From positions 52,873,936 through 52,937,935 of the forward strand of contig CM077016.1 in the NCBI GenBank assembly GCA_039090855.1: a stretch of DNA of 64,000 bases, in the 5' to 3' direction. Below the pieces are notes generated by a model. It was not told where the DNA came from. It saw only the letters and a program-made list of their open reading frames with translations, and did no database searches. A program made the translations under genes and the position numbers. Of the stretch, positions 46,662-57,163 are shown piece by piece. How positions within the stretch are numbered: position 1 is the stretch's first letter; the number at the start of each line of letters is the position of its first letter. Source of the DNA: Macrothele yani. Taxonomy: Eukaryota; Arthropoda; Arachnida; Araneae; Macrothelidae.

Positions 46662-47115
46662 TGGTACGTCGCTTGCCAAAGAAGTAGCTAACCATCAAGC
46701 TCAACCCCAATGGCAGAATATCTCGAAGATCGCACCATATGGAGACGCAAGAACAGCTGCCATAAGGGAAACAGTTGAGATATTAACGAGGCAGGATGTA
46801 TGCAACGCCGATGTCTCTTTCGAACTACCGGTAGCTTGGAACCATCTGCTAGGCATCGCAAGATGGACTTCATGATTCTAGTTTCTTCCTAAAGTTTACA
46901 TTGTTTGCTTTTGTATTAACTTTTAAGATATTGTATTCACCACGTTCGTAGTTATTTATGCGCGCGGTCTTTACGCATGATTTCATTTGTCATATTAGAA
47001 TTAACGTTCTGTCTACAATTTTGATTCTATATTCTCTATGTAACCGCCTGATGAAGCCGTCCGTTGACGGAGAAAGCTTGCGGAGTGAAATTTGTGTGAT
47101 TTCTTACTTTAGACA
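46662..47115 (+). mobile_element. Penelope-like element (third group), plus copy, 3' end
   Basis: Encodes LAKEVANHQAQPQWQNISKI then APYGDARTAAIRETVEIL and LPVAWNHLLG, the region after GIY-YIG in Penelope proteins, similar to the fragment at 6700-7318. A 3' untranslated region follows with a hammerhead core at 47048-47075. Only the last part of the element is present. It lies head to head with the minus copy. Confidence 0.78.
47048..47075 (+). ncRNA. Hammerhead ribozyme core candidate
   Basis: CTGATGA, AG, stem CCGTC-CGTT-GACGG (5 perfect pairs, 4-nt loop), A, GAAA. Just upstream ACCGC can pair with GCGGT near 46965 as stem I. The most complete of the cores seen here. Confidence 0.5.
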
Positions 47116-47727
47116 CCAATAAATCGGATCATTATATTTATAATTAAAGGCATAAATTATTGTTGTTAAACCAGAATTCAAACTCCTTGAAATTTGCAAC
47201 TGTGGTTCTGGAAATGACAGAATGTTAAGACCTTCTGAAAAAGAAGTGTTTTGAAGCATTTTCATCGTGAAAAAGAACAGGAAACACAAAGCTGTGGAAA
47301 TTACCAAAAGCAAATGAATGGAACCGCTGTGTTGTTAAGATGCACGATACATCTGCAAACGGTATAAAAACAAGCCTGCAGCTGACCGCGATTATGTCGC
47401 ACTGTGAAGTTGAGTGAAATTGTTGCGGCTGGAGAGAACTGACTTTGATAAAAGAAAGATTGTTGAGTGTTATGTTAGTAGGTTGTCCATAAGAGAAACC
47501 GAGAGGCGTTAAAACATACCCAAGTCAACTGTTTTGGATGTACTGAATAAGTGGAAGACACATAGTGTGCCTGAAGCAGCAAAACGTACCAGCAGACCAA
47601 AGAAAGTCGGTAATAAAGGACATCAAAGCCTCAGGAGAGTAGTTACAGCTAATCGGCAGAGTACTACTGCACAAGACCTCAGTGTACAGATGAGTAAAAA
47701 TGCTGGAACCTCAGTATGTACACGTAC

Positions 47728-49316
47728 TCCGTAACAGAATCACGGCGACGGGCGATGTACGTCGCAGATTTCTTTGGTCTTGCAGACAAAAATGATATCC
47801 CCAGAACCCCATTAAAACCATCTTGCAGATTCCCTATCATAGATCCAAGTTTTTTTGCCTTCCAAAATTTTCGAAAACGGAAATTAGGCGTAGTGAGGAT
47901 TACTCCTGTAATCGTTATTTTTTTAATTTTTATTTTCTCGCGAAGGACGGCCTATGGTTGCAGAATTATTTTATACATATCCCCGTAGCAGAATGGTGGT
48001 GGCGGCCGACGTACATCTTAGATTTATTTTGTACTCATCCCCGTGGAAGAATCACGGCGACGGCCGATGTACATCGCAGATTTATTTTGTACTCGTCCCT
48101 ACAAAAGAACTGCGGCGACGGATATCGCAGATTTATTTTCTACTCGTCCCCATAGAAGAATCACGGCAACGTACATTGCAGATTTATTTTTTCCTCATCC
48201 CCGTAGAAGAATTGCAGCAATGGGTGACATACATCGCAGGTTTATTTTGTATTCGTTCCCGTAGCAGAATCGTAGCGACGGCTGTCGTACATTGCAGATT
48301 CGTTTTCTACCCATCCTCATAGAAGAATCGCGGCGACGTCCGACGCACATTGCAGATTTATTTTGGTCCTGCAGGCAGAAACGATATCCCCAGAACCCTA
48401 TTAAACCACCTTGCAGACTGTTACAGATGCAAGTTTCCCGCCTTTCAAAATTTCCAAAAACGGAAGTTAGGCGGAGGGAGCACGATTTCTCTCGTAATCG
48501 TAATTTTTTTCCTCTCGACGTTCTCTCGATGCTTGAAGAGGGAATTATCCGATATTGTTGTTAAATGTCATTTTATTGCATAAATATTTGTGGCTTATTT
48601 TGAAAATGGAAGCCAACAATATCCGAAAACAAAAGTTTGACGGAACCCAGTAATTTTGAATTCTTTTTCTTGCGTTATTCCCTCAGCCCTATATGGTCAT
48701 TAAATATCATGTTATTAGATAAATACTTGTATTTAAAATTGAAAATAAAGAAAAAAATTCTGAAAACCAAAGTTGTACGGAGCAAAAATTTCTCCCTCTA
48801 ATAATAGAAAATGGAGGAAAATTTTCTGATAACCAAAGTTGTATGGAGCAAAAATTTCTCCCTCTAATAACCCTCCACCTGCTGTGCTTCTGTATTATTG
48901 TTTAATCATCATTTAATTACATAAATGTTTGCACTTGAGACGGGAAATGGAAATAAATGTTCCGAAAACGGAAGTAGATCAGAGCAAAGATTTCTTCTCT
49001 TATGACAATTTTTTCCTAGTGATGCCCCTGTGCTTTATTGTTGTTAAATATAATTTTATTTCCTAAATCTTTGTGTTTCAGCTTGAAAATATTGGTAAAA
49101 TTCCAGATTTAGAGGACCAGAATGTTCTTGATTCTAATTAACATTGCAATTGCTGTAGTACCCAGGTTTAGACATTTTTTTAGGTAGAAAAATATGCCTG
49201 TGCAATTTTTATTATTTTTCACATTCAGTACTTATCTTGCACAGTGACCACCTGCAGATCATTTTGTGGCACAATGATATCTGTTGCAGACTGACCAGGA
49301 ACTTTCTGCTATGGGG
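47728..49316 (+). mobile_element. Internal-repeat DNA transposon, copy C
   Basis: Inserted inside a Tc1 gene, flanked by GTACACGTAC and GTACATGTAC (47718-47727; 49316-49325; boundary uncertain by 1-2 bp). Left end TCCGTAACAGAATCACGGCG, right end CTTTCTGCTATGGG. It contains the same degenerate repeats as copy B in the same order, plus an expanded minisatellite at 47983-48360. No transposase seen. The Tc1 reading frame on both sides proves the insertion limits. Confidence 0.75.
47983..48360 (+). repeat. Minisatellite, about 7 units of 50-60 bp
   Basis: Unit consensus near CCCCGTAGAAGAATCRCGGC, GACGGYCGATGTACATYGCA, GATTTATTTTGTACTCRTC. The unit begins with the same motif as the element's left terminus, so the array is an amplification of the terminal segment. 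Units lack stops in some frames, which creates long but meaningless open frames. Confidence 0.85.
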
Positions 49317-49559
49317 TACATGTACCATTCGCAAAGAACTTCGTTCCATGGGTTACCATGGTCGTGCGGCTGCTCATAAGCCTTTTATCTCCACTCGGAA
49401 TGCTACTCATTGTTTAGCATGGTGTAAAGAACATTTCTCATGGACCGTAGATTAATGGAAACAGGTCCTATGGACTTTAGAAGGTAATCTCTCGAAGTTC
49501 AAGTGCTCTACTGCCGATTCCACAGGTGGACAGTAAATGACACGATAAGTCCAGCAGAA

Positions 49560-50834
49560 GGAACAAGTCGTGCAGTGGTAGCAAGCGAACAACAGAAAGC
49601 ATTTTGTGTTCTCAATTTTCATACAGACAAGTCAGTTGAGACTGTTCAACGGCATTTTTGGACAAAATTTGGGATAGACCACCCAGCTGTAAGTTTGTTT
49701 GTAATTGGTATTCACGATTTCAAGACACAGGCTGCATTTGCAAGGGAAAATCAACTGGGCGTCCGTCGATAGGAAATGGCATAGTGGAGGGTGTGTAGAT
49801 AAGTTATGTAAGGAGTCCTCAGAAATCCTTTTTTCGAGCAGGTCGAGAACTTGGTGTCCCGCAGAAAACTGTATGGCAAGTTCTGAGGAAACGTTTGCAC
49901 ATGTAACCGTATTGTCTGCTGTTGATTCAAAAGCTGAAGAGGGATGACCGCCACCTGTTAGCATCTTTCTGTGAAAGATTTCTCACTGTAATGGAGCATG
50001 ATGGTTTCTCTGAAAAGTTAGTTTTTAGTGACGAAGCAACATTTCAGGAAAGGTGAACAGGCATAACGTGCGAATTTGGGGCACTGAAAATCCCCATGGA
50101 ATCTTGCAGCACAAGCATGCTTCCCCAAAAGTCAGTGTCATCTGTGCAATTACTCATTGAAAGGTGTATGGGCCCTTCTTCTCCGAAGTCACTATGACAA
50201 GAATTACCTATCTCGACATTCTCGAACAATGGCTTCTCCTGCTGCTAGAAGACATTAATGACTGCATTTTTAAACTCGATGGTGCTCCACCACATTTCCA
50301 TAACAAGGTTTGGGGCTACCTCAATGATGGGATACCAAAACGATGGAGCCGCCCCGGTGGCGCAGTGGGCTAAGCGATGGCTTTTGATCATTCGCCCGAG
50401 ATGGGTCCAGGTTTGAATCCCGGTGAGGCATGAATGTTGTGTTTGTCTTAAGGCACTGATTCTTTCCATTCCCCGGAACCAATGGCTCTAAATAAGGAAC
50501 GGGTGACTGCTTTATAGCCCATTGAGACCTCCAATAAAAAAACAAAACCCGATGGGTTGGCCGTTCAACTGAGGGGGAAGAAGAGCTGTTGCATTGGCCA
50601 CCACGATCCCCAAATCTCACCCCATGGGATTTTTCTTGTGTTTCATAAAGGATTGTCGATGTATCACCAATTGCAATGACGCTTGTTGATTTGAAAGCTC
50701 GCATCACAGCAGTCATCACAGAAATTGACACCGACATGCTACAAAGAGTTTAACAGGAAATTGATTACCAACTTGATGTGTGCCGTGTTACACATGGAGC
50801 ACACATGGAACTTTATTAGTAAGTTGAATAAAGC
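49560..50834 (+). pseudogene. IS630/Tc1-mariner-type transposase with DUF4817-like N-terminus
   Basis: N-terminal part EQQKAFCVLNFHTDKSVETV QRHFWTKFG is the helix-turn-helix region often called DUF4817. It is followed by GRELGVPQKTVWQVLRKRLH-like sequence, RHLLASFCERFLTVMEHDGF, EKLVFSDEATF (first catalytic aspartate), GPFF..ITYLDILEQWLLLLLE, FKLDGAPPHFHNKVWGYLND (second aspartate) and a C-terminus near TEIDTDMLQR. Frameshifts are numerous. A SINE lies between the last two blocks. Confidence 0.82.
50348..50545 (+). mobile_element. tRNA-headed SINE, copy 6
   Basis: Head GCCGCCCCGGTGGCGCAGTG, box B GGTTTGAATCCCGG, body with decayed hairpins (CCCGGAACC, AAATAAGGAACGGG) and a shortened 3' end (CATTGAGACCTCC, A tail). 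A weak duplication around AAAACGATGG / AAAACCCGATGGG. Inserted in the transposase pseudogene. Confidence 0.9.
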
Positions 50835-50847
50835 TTTATGAAATGTA

Positions 50848-51351
50848 ATTCAAACACTCAACGTTGATCAGGAACACCATACAGAAATCATCGCTCTTTC
50901 CACGTTAATAAGTGATTCTCGGAAAAATTATCATCGGCTGCCACCGGGAATCGAACCCAGGGTCTTCCAGTTACGCGCCGGACATGCTACCACTGCACCA
51001 CAGCGGCCTCGAATTCTCCAGATTCACATGTGATTAACTGCCAAACTACATGGCAGGTTGCTTCATAGAGCCCCGCACAGTGTTGGGGATTCGCCATAAA
51101 TGGAAAGCAGGAACTGAACAAATAACTAGGAGGCGAATGGATAATTAATTCAAACACTCAATGTGGATCAGGAACACCAAACAGAAATCATCGCTGTTTC
51201 CACGTTAATAAGCGAGTCTCGGTAAAATTCCATGCAAGATAGCATGTCAGCGTAACTAGAAGACCCTGGGTTCGATTCCCGGTGGCGGCCGATGAGAATT
51301 TTTCCGAGACTCACTTATTAATGTGGAAAGAGTGATGATTTCTGTTTGGTG
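50848..51351. mobile_element. Composite insertion with two opposed tRNA-like modules
   Basis: A perfect 13-bp duplication, TTTATGAAATGTA (50835-50847 and 51352-51364), brackets 504 bp. A tRNA-like module on minus lies at about 50939-51008 (box B GGGTTCGATTCCC, box A-like GTGGTGCAGTGGTAGCATG). A second, partial one lies on plus at about 51240-51292 (same box B). Both are followed by the arm AATTTTTCCGAGA(A/C)TC..TTATTAA(C/T)GTGG..GATGATTTCTG. A direct repeat AACACTCAA(C/T)GT..GATCAGGAACACC occurs at 50853 and 51155. I do not recognise the family. Confidence 0.7.
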
Positions 51352-51590
51352 TTTATGAAATGTACTTTTCAACAGTACTAGTTGTGTGTATCTACTTTAC
51401 ACTGAACATGAGTGCCAAATCATTTAAATTGGGAACATCATTTTGGCATCCTGTATGTACCATGAGTATTATTATGTTAGATATCTAATGAAGTGATAAA
51501 TTTCTTAGCTTATATAGTACAGTGCCAAATTGGCTGTGCTTTTAATTTTTTACATTGACCATGTTGACTGCTGCATATTTTCTCTTGTAG

Positions 51591-51758
51591 GTATGGAGGA
51601 TAATCACGACCTTCCTGTTTTTTGGTACAGTTGGATTCAACTTCTTATTTAACATCATTTTTACGTATCGTTACTGCAGGATGCTAGAAGAAGGATCTTT
51701 TCGAGGTCGAACTGCTGATTTCTTTTATATGTTCTTGTTTGGTGGAACATTAATGACT
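51591..51758 (+). CDS. Derlin-2/3-type gene, exon 3
   Basis: 168 nt, 56 residues, phase 0, acceptor TTTCTCTTGTAG and donor GTATCC. Encodes [20 protein letters not shown] (W-R motif and second membrane segment), then [20 protein letters not shown] and [11 protein letters not shown]. It aligns without gaps and with identical length to the derlin-2 exon starting [38 protein letters not shown] is a near-invariant derlin-2/3 signature; derlin-1 differs here. The W-R motif sits in the L1 loop that thins the membrane during retrotranslocation. Later exons (from LFGLFV) are not in the window. Confidence 0.97.
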
Positions 51759-52482
51759 GTATCCTTTTCTTTGCTGAATTCAAGCTGATATTTCTCTTTT
51801 GAGGAACATCGGTAATTGTGCACATATATATAAATTGACTCCATTAATATGCCAATTTTGTCTCAGTACTAAAAGTACATTTTTGTTTTCATTTTTAGCT
51901 GTACCTCTAACTTCCCTCCCCAAGTCCGAGTTTAATTGCTCATGCCATTAATGTAGAACTTTTCTTAGTCCAAGAATTGTGTTACATTCTCAGTACACCT
52001 TTTCTGACTTTATAAATATAAAAGCAATCATGAAAAGAAAAAAATGAAAGGTGTGTGTGTGTGTTGCAGATGGATAGAAGTTATTAAAATATAGTTTAAT
52101 TATTGTTTTTAATCAGAGCTTAATAAGTTGCATGTTTTCAATTTCTTAACTTCTTTTCTGAATTTGTGTGTGTGTTGCAGATGGATAGATATATTAAAAT
52201 ATAGTTTAATTATTGTTTTTAATCAGAGCTTAATAAGTTGCATGTTTTCAATTTCTGAACTTCTTTTCTGAATTTGTTTAGTTCCTGACATCGAAGTTTA
52301 AATATTTTTTGCTTAAGATTTCATTGCAGGAACTGATATTTGATACGATTTGAAAAGTACTCTAGGAAAGTTTAAACTGAACATAAAGAAATTCGCTTCT
52401 TTTATAAATTATTGTGTCAGTGACAATTGGACAGAAATATGAATTTGCCAACATTTAAAAATAATGTGTTTGAATGGCTTTG
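51759..52482. repeat. Derlin intron 3 start; 111-bp tandem duplication at 52056-52276
   Basis: No gene. The segment from GTGTGTGTTGCAGATGGATA to CTTCTTTTCTGAATTTG occurs twice (52056-52166, 52167-52276) with about three differences. The TG run at the unit start may have promoted the duplication. Confidence 0.85.
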
Positions 52483-52680
52483 ACACTATCTTAGCTCTTT
52501 TTTTTTTTTTTTTTTTTCTTCTCTCAAATGGTGTGAGTAGATATGCTTAAAGATGAAGAGATGCCAACTTTTACATATTTTCTGGGCACACTATCTTAGC
52601 TCTTTTTTTTTTTTTTTCTCAAATGGTGTGAGTAGATATGCTTAAAGATGCAGAGATGCCAACTTTTACAGATTTTCTGT
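52483..52680. repeat. Tandem duplication (about 100 bp) including a transposon end
   Basis: ACACTATCTTAGCTC, a T run, CAAATGGTGTGAGTAGATAT, GCTTAAAGATG and AGATGCCAACTTTTACA occur at 52483-52587 and again from 52588. The second copy is the true flank and left end of the hAT-like element at 52651. The first copy therefore includes a stray 29-bp piece of the terminus. Confidence 0.8.
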
Positions 52681-53064
52681 AGTTTGTACAGATTTTTACT
52701 CCATTTTATGGTTTTACAGAAGTCACCTAAAAAACTACGGAAAAGCCCACGCTCGCAATTTTCTATTTTTTTACAGTCTTTTGGTCGAAAAAGCGCATCA
52801 CAGGTAGATCCTGTATGCCTTCCATGTTCTGACTTCCCCCACCAATGGAGGCGGAGCTTCACCTCGTACGCTGTTCGTCATGTGATGCTTCGTACAGCCA
52901 TTTGAGAGTGCCATGCGCAAAAGTCGAGAGGGAGCTTGGCTCAGCGCCTTTTGCAGACCCTTTATATTGATTACATGTAGCTTTCTGCTTGTGAAAATTC
53001 CAGTGCAAACGTAAAATCTTTTCCGCTCGACTGTTGGGAGACACCCGACATTACCAAAGCGCTG

Positions 53065-53580
53065 AATAGGCCGATGACGCCTGTATAGCTAGCATATTGG
53101 CATTCGCGAGACATTTCTTTTACGGCAAATAGGTTGGGTGTCACCCACCACACCGATTACGCCTCTATATCTCGTATGTTGGGGCTTGCGAGGCATTTCT
53201 TTTTCACCGAATAGATAAAAAGAAATGTCATCGGCGTGTCGAATGTCACCCACCATGCCGATGATGCCTCTATAGCTCGTGACGAATTTCTTTTTTGCCG
53301 TATAGGTCGGGTGTCATCCGCCACGCCGATGACGTCTCTATAGCTGGTATGTAGGAGCTCGCAAAACATTTATTTTCCACCGAGTACATAAAAATAAATG
53401 TCATCGGCGTGTTGGAAGTCACTCATTATGCCGGTGATGCCTGTATAGCTTGCATGTCAGTGCTCGGGAGGAATTTCTTTTTGTCGAATATCTTGTGTGT
53501 CAGGTGTCATCCTCCATGCGGATGACGCCTCTATAGCTCGCATGTCAATGCTTGCGAGACGTTTCTTTTTCAACCGGGGT
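53065..53580. repeat. Minisatellite, about 6 degenerate units
   Basis: Units near CGCCGATGACGCCTCTATAG CTCGCATGTTGG..GCTCGCGAGACATTTCTTTTTC ACCGAATAG..GGTGTCA(C/T)CC, 75-120 bp each. Two units also contain an inverted block (AGAAATGTCATCGGCGTGT). Confidence 0.8.
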
Positions 53581-53745
53581 TGCTAAATTAAGACATCTGC
53601 GTGAAACCTGTCAGTGGCTCATCCATCAGGTGCATCCTCCCCTGATAATATGCTCCCGCTGGCTGACTGTGTATTATTTATTGTTGTCATAATGTTAATT
53701 GAGTTCTATAGTTCTTGTAGTGTCTGCGTTATTTATGTATTATAT

Positions 53746-56720
53746 ATCATCATCATCGTCAACCATTATCAATCCACTGCTGGACGAAGGTCTCCCCAAG
53801 TTTCCTCCACAACGGTCTGTCTTGTGCCAGTCTCCGTGTCACTCCCGCATACTTTCGAATTTCATCCACCCATCTTCCATGTGGTCTTCTTCTGGGTCTT
53901 TTCCTGTCCCTTGGAATCTAATCTAAAATTTCGGCTGTCCATCGATGGTCTGTCCTTCTGGTAGTATGTCCAGCCCATTGCCATTTCAGGGATTTAACTC
54001 TGATCATGATGTCTTCCACTCTTGTCATTTTTCAGATCCATGAGTTCCTCTTCTTATCTCTCCTGGTTACACCAAGCATGCACCTTTCCATGCTACTTTG
54101 AGTTGTCTGCAGCCTTTGTATGTCTCTTTTAGTAAAGGTCCACGTCTCTGCACCATACGTAAGCACTGGAAGGATGCATTGATCAAACACTTTTCTTTTA
54201 AGACATAATGGCATATTGCTCTTGAAAATTATGCTGTTTCTTCCAAAAGCTCTCCAGGCAAGTTTTGTACGCCGATTAATTTCTTCATCAATGTGACCCT
54301 CACTTGATATCTGCTGTCCAAGATAAACGCACGTGTCTGTCATCTCCAGCTTTTCTCCATCAATCGATAAATCTTCATTTCTTGTAAAAGCATTGAACAT
54401 CACTTTTGTCTTCTGAAAGTTCATTTTTAATTCCACTTCTTTACTCTTGTCAGCAAGTTCCTGGATCATACTCTGCAGCTCTGATGGGGTAGTTGCAAAA
54501 ATGACTACGTCATCAGCAAAACGAAGGTGTGTTAGATAATCTCCATTAATCTTTATCCCTTTGTTTTCCCAGTTCAGTGATTGAAAGACATTTTCCAATG
54601 TGGCATTAAAGAGCTTCGGAGATATTGTGTCACTTTGTCTCACTCCTTTTCCAATTTTTATGTGTGTTGTATTTTCAAACAGCCGAATCTATGCACTTGC
54701 ATTTTCATAGATGTTATTAATAATATTAATGTACGCACTTCAATACCGCAGGATTTCAGAGCCATTGTAACTGCAGATGGTTTCACCGAATCAAAGGCTT
54801 TTTCATAATCGATAAAAGCCATGCACAATGGAAGTTCATATTCCCTCGCTCTTTCAATTAGTTCTCTCAGTACGTGGATATGATCTATTGTGCTGTAGCC
54901 ACTCCTGAATCCAGCTTGTTCTCTCGGTTGAGCCATGTCCAGTGTCACCTTCAAGCGGTGTGAAAGAACTTTAGTGAAGATTTTATAAACCACTGATAGG
55001 AGGCTGATAGGTCTGTAGTTCCCGAGATCCTCAATGTCACCTTTTTCATGTAGCAAGATTATTCTAGCGTTGTTCCAATCCTCAGGAATCTTCCCTTCAT
55101 TAAGGCATCGAGTGAAAATTTGGGCGAGTACTGTTTCGATTTCTCCACTTGCTTGTTGTATGGTGTCTACAGTAATTCCATCTTCTCCTGGAGCCTTTCC
55201 CCGCTTCATGTTCTTGATTGCATGTGCAACTTCTGCTGGGAGGACTGGAAGAACTGTAGTACTGGTACCTTTCATGATGTCTGGAGTACATGTATCATCC
55301 CTTTCAAATAATTTGGAGTACAAATCTTTCACTCTTGTCAAAATTTCACCTCTATTTCTTGTTACAGAACCATCTTCTTTTCTCAGTGCCATGATCTGTT
55401 TTCTTCCCTTACTGAGATGTCCCTTTGCTATCTTTTAGGCTTTGGTTGTTTTCAATTGCTTTCCTTATTAGTTCACAGTTGAATTTCCTTATGTTTTCAA
55501 TGATACTTTTTCATACTGTCTTGCATAGCTCTATATATTCCACTTTGGAAGTCACATCTTCTTTAGTTGTCCTCATCTCTCTTCTTTTTTGCATCAATAT
55601 TTTGGTTTTTCCTGATAATTTGTTCACATGCAACTTGTTCTTAAACCCAGCTAATTTTGTTGCTGTTTCCATAAGAGCTTTGGTTACTTTTCTGTTAACT
55701 TCAGAAATATCCACTTCTTCCAATGTTAGGCTTTCTAAAGCAGAGAATCTGTTCTTCAGTTCCAACTTGAAGGCATTATGGTGTTTTTTAAGGTTGGTTA
55801 TGTCAATACATTTTGTTTGTCTTATGAGCTTTGCCACGTTTGAGTTTAGTGTTGAGGTGCATCTTACATCTCGCCAATCTATGGTCACTACCTGTGTTGA
55901 ACTTGTTTAGCACACTTCAGTCTTCTATGACGAATTTTTTGTTACACATAATAAAATCAATTTCACTTGGCGTCCCATTTAGATGTCTCCATGTTCATTT
56001 CCTGTGTGGCTTTTTCTTTAAAAAGGAGTTCAAGATGAAAAACCCTTCTGCCTCTGCAAACTCTGTGAGAGCATTTCCACGCTGGTTTCTGTTGCCGTGA
56101 CCGAATTTACCTACTGAAGTTTCATTCTGTTGCCGTTGCCCTATTTTTGCATTGAAATCTCCCATAATTATCTTTAAGTGCTGCTTACCTTTATTATTTA
56201 GATGACGGATTTCCTCATAAAATTCTTCAATTTCTTCTTCAGGATGACTTGTGGTGGGTGCATAAGTTTGAATAATCTGAGCCTGGTATCTTCTCGAGAG
56301 TTGGATAAGGAGTCGTGCAGCTCTGTCAGAGGAACTTTCAACTTCTACAACTTCATCCTTCAGTTTCTTGTTTATTATAAATCCAACACCACTAGTTCTG
56401 CCAGTATCAGTCCCACGATAGTAGAAGAGATGTCCACTTTTCAGTTCAATGAGGTCTTCTCCTTTTCTCCTTACCGCACTTAGCCCGACGATGTCCCACT
56501 TGATCCTTTGTAGTTCCTCTTCCAATTCAAGAAGCCTTGAATCAGAAGATAGGGAGCGTCCATTATACGTAGCCAAGGTCAGCATCAGATGGCAGCCTAG
56601 TCCGGACCTCCGGGGATTCTTAGCACCCTCTGCCTTCATGTCGCACTGGCCTGCTGCCTTGGCCAGGTACATTCCAGCTGCCGGAGACTGAGGGCCAAGA
56701 TTTTTAAGTTGTGGAGTCAT
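53746..56720 (-). pseudogene. RTE polyprotein: endonuclease and reverse transcriptase
   Basis: Endonuclease at 56720-55995: LATYNGRSLSSDSRLLELEE, VGLSAVRRKGED, IIMGDFNAKIGQ. A linker lies at 55888-55511. Reverse transcriptase at 55392-54658: IKNMKRGKAPGEDGITVDTI, RIILLHEKGDIEDLGNYRPI, REQAGFRSGYSTIDHI, FIDYEKAFDSV. After a break it continues at 54643-54032: MRQSDTISPKLFNATLE, LRFADDVVIFA (active site DD), KTKVMFNAFTRNEDL, YLGQQISSEGHID. The end (54030-53746) has KWQWAGHTTRRTDHRWTAEI and RRRPHGRWM. At least four frameshifts or stops. Confidence 0.93.
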
Positions 56721-56929
56721 TTTGGAGGGGTTTGGCCATAACTCACCACGCTGGCCAAGCGGGTTGGTGAGTGTGGGATAGCATTTCCTCTAATCCCAAT
56801 GGTATAGTTATACCGCTATTGGCGGTCGTCAGAGCCCCTTTAGTGGGAACAGGATGTACCACGAGAAGGTGGGGTTGACATTTGTCAAGGAGAGGCTGTG
56901 ATGTTACGCATCACCTGACCTTACATCCC
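53746..56929 (-). mobile_element. RTE-type LINE, complete, 9-bp target duplication
   Basis: Flanked by GTATTATAT at 53737-53745 and 56930-56938; 3184 bp. On minus, a leader of about 210 bp precedes the ORF, and the 3' end is GTCCAGCAGTGGATTGATAA then GATGATGAT, the short conserved tail and trinucleotide run typical of RTE. Its intact ends show a full-length insertion into the hAT-like element. Confidence 0.93.
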
Positions 56930-56932
56930 GTA

Positions 56933-56980
<48 letters not shown>

Positions 56981-57163
56981 TGTAAATAAAAGTACATTTT
57001 GAAACTTATTCATTTTATTAAAAAGTGTTATAAACGATTCTGAGATTTAAAAATAAATATTTTTGATATACTGAAAATCTTACTGAAGGTTAAAGTGATT
57101 TTACTGAAAACTTTGGATTTTTTTTTACTGATGACCCATTTCTGGTTGGCATCTCTGAAGATG

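Larger units (their letters stand above)
47400..49500 (+). mobile_element. Tc1-like transposase gene split by copy C insertion
   Basis: N-terminal paired-like domain at about 47440-47727: FDKRKIVECYVSRLSIRETE, STVLDVLNKWKTH, RPKKVGNKGHQSLRRVV, then NAGTSVCTR. The next residues appear only after the insertion: TIRKELRSMGYHGRAAAHKP then FISTRNATHCLAWCKEHFSW at 49327-49450. The catalytic half is missing, replaced from about 49500 by a different transposon. Stops are present. Confidence 0.8.
52651..57157. mobile_element. hAT-like element, 6-bp duplication, with nested LINE
   Basis: Ends CAGAGATGCCAACTTTTACA (left) and CAGAGATGCCAACCAGAAAT (right, reversed). Flanks AAGATG at 52645-52650 and 57158-57163. 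Without the RTE LINE (53746-56929) about 1.3 kb remain, with a minisatellite and no transposase. The shared CAGANNTGCCAACT terminus links it to the transposase-bearing element at 8149-11653. Confidence 0.78.

Noticed and set aside
47954..48322. Long open frame (about 120 residues) with repeated RRR..IADLF-like peptides
   Set aside because: It lies wholly in the 50-60 bp minisatellite; the periodic peptide comes from the repeat and is seen in more than one frame.
47983..48360. CRISPR-like array
   Set aside because: The whole unit is repeated with no unique spacers, in a eukaryotic transposon.
50939..51008. Functional tRNA gene
   Set aside because: Box motifs are present, but the anticodon loop lacks U33 and the module sits in a retroposed unit with a 13-bp duplication.
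55034..55438. 134-codon plus-strand frame
   Set aside because: Antisense to the RTE reverse transcriptase.
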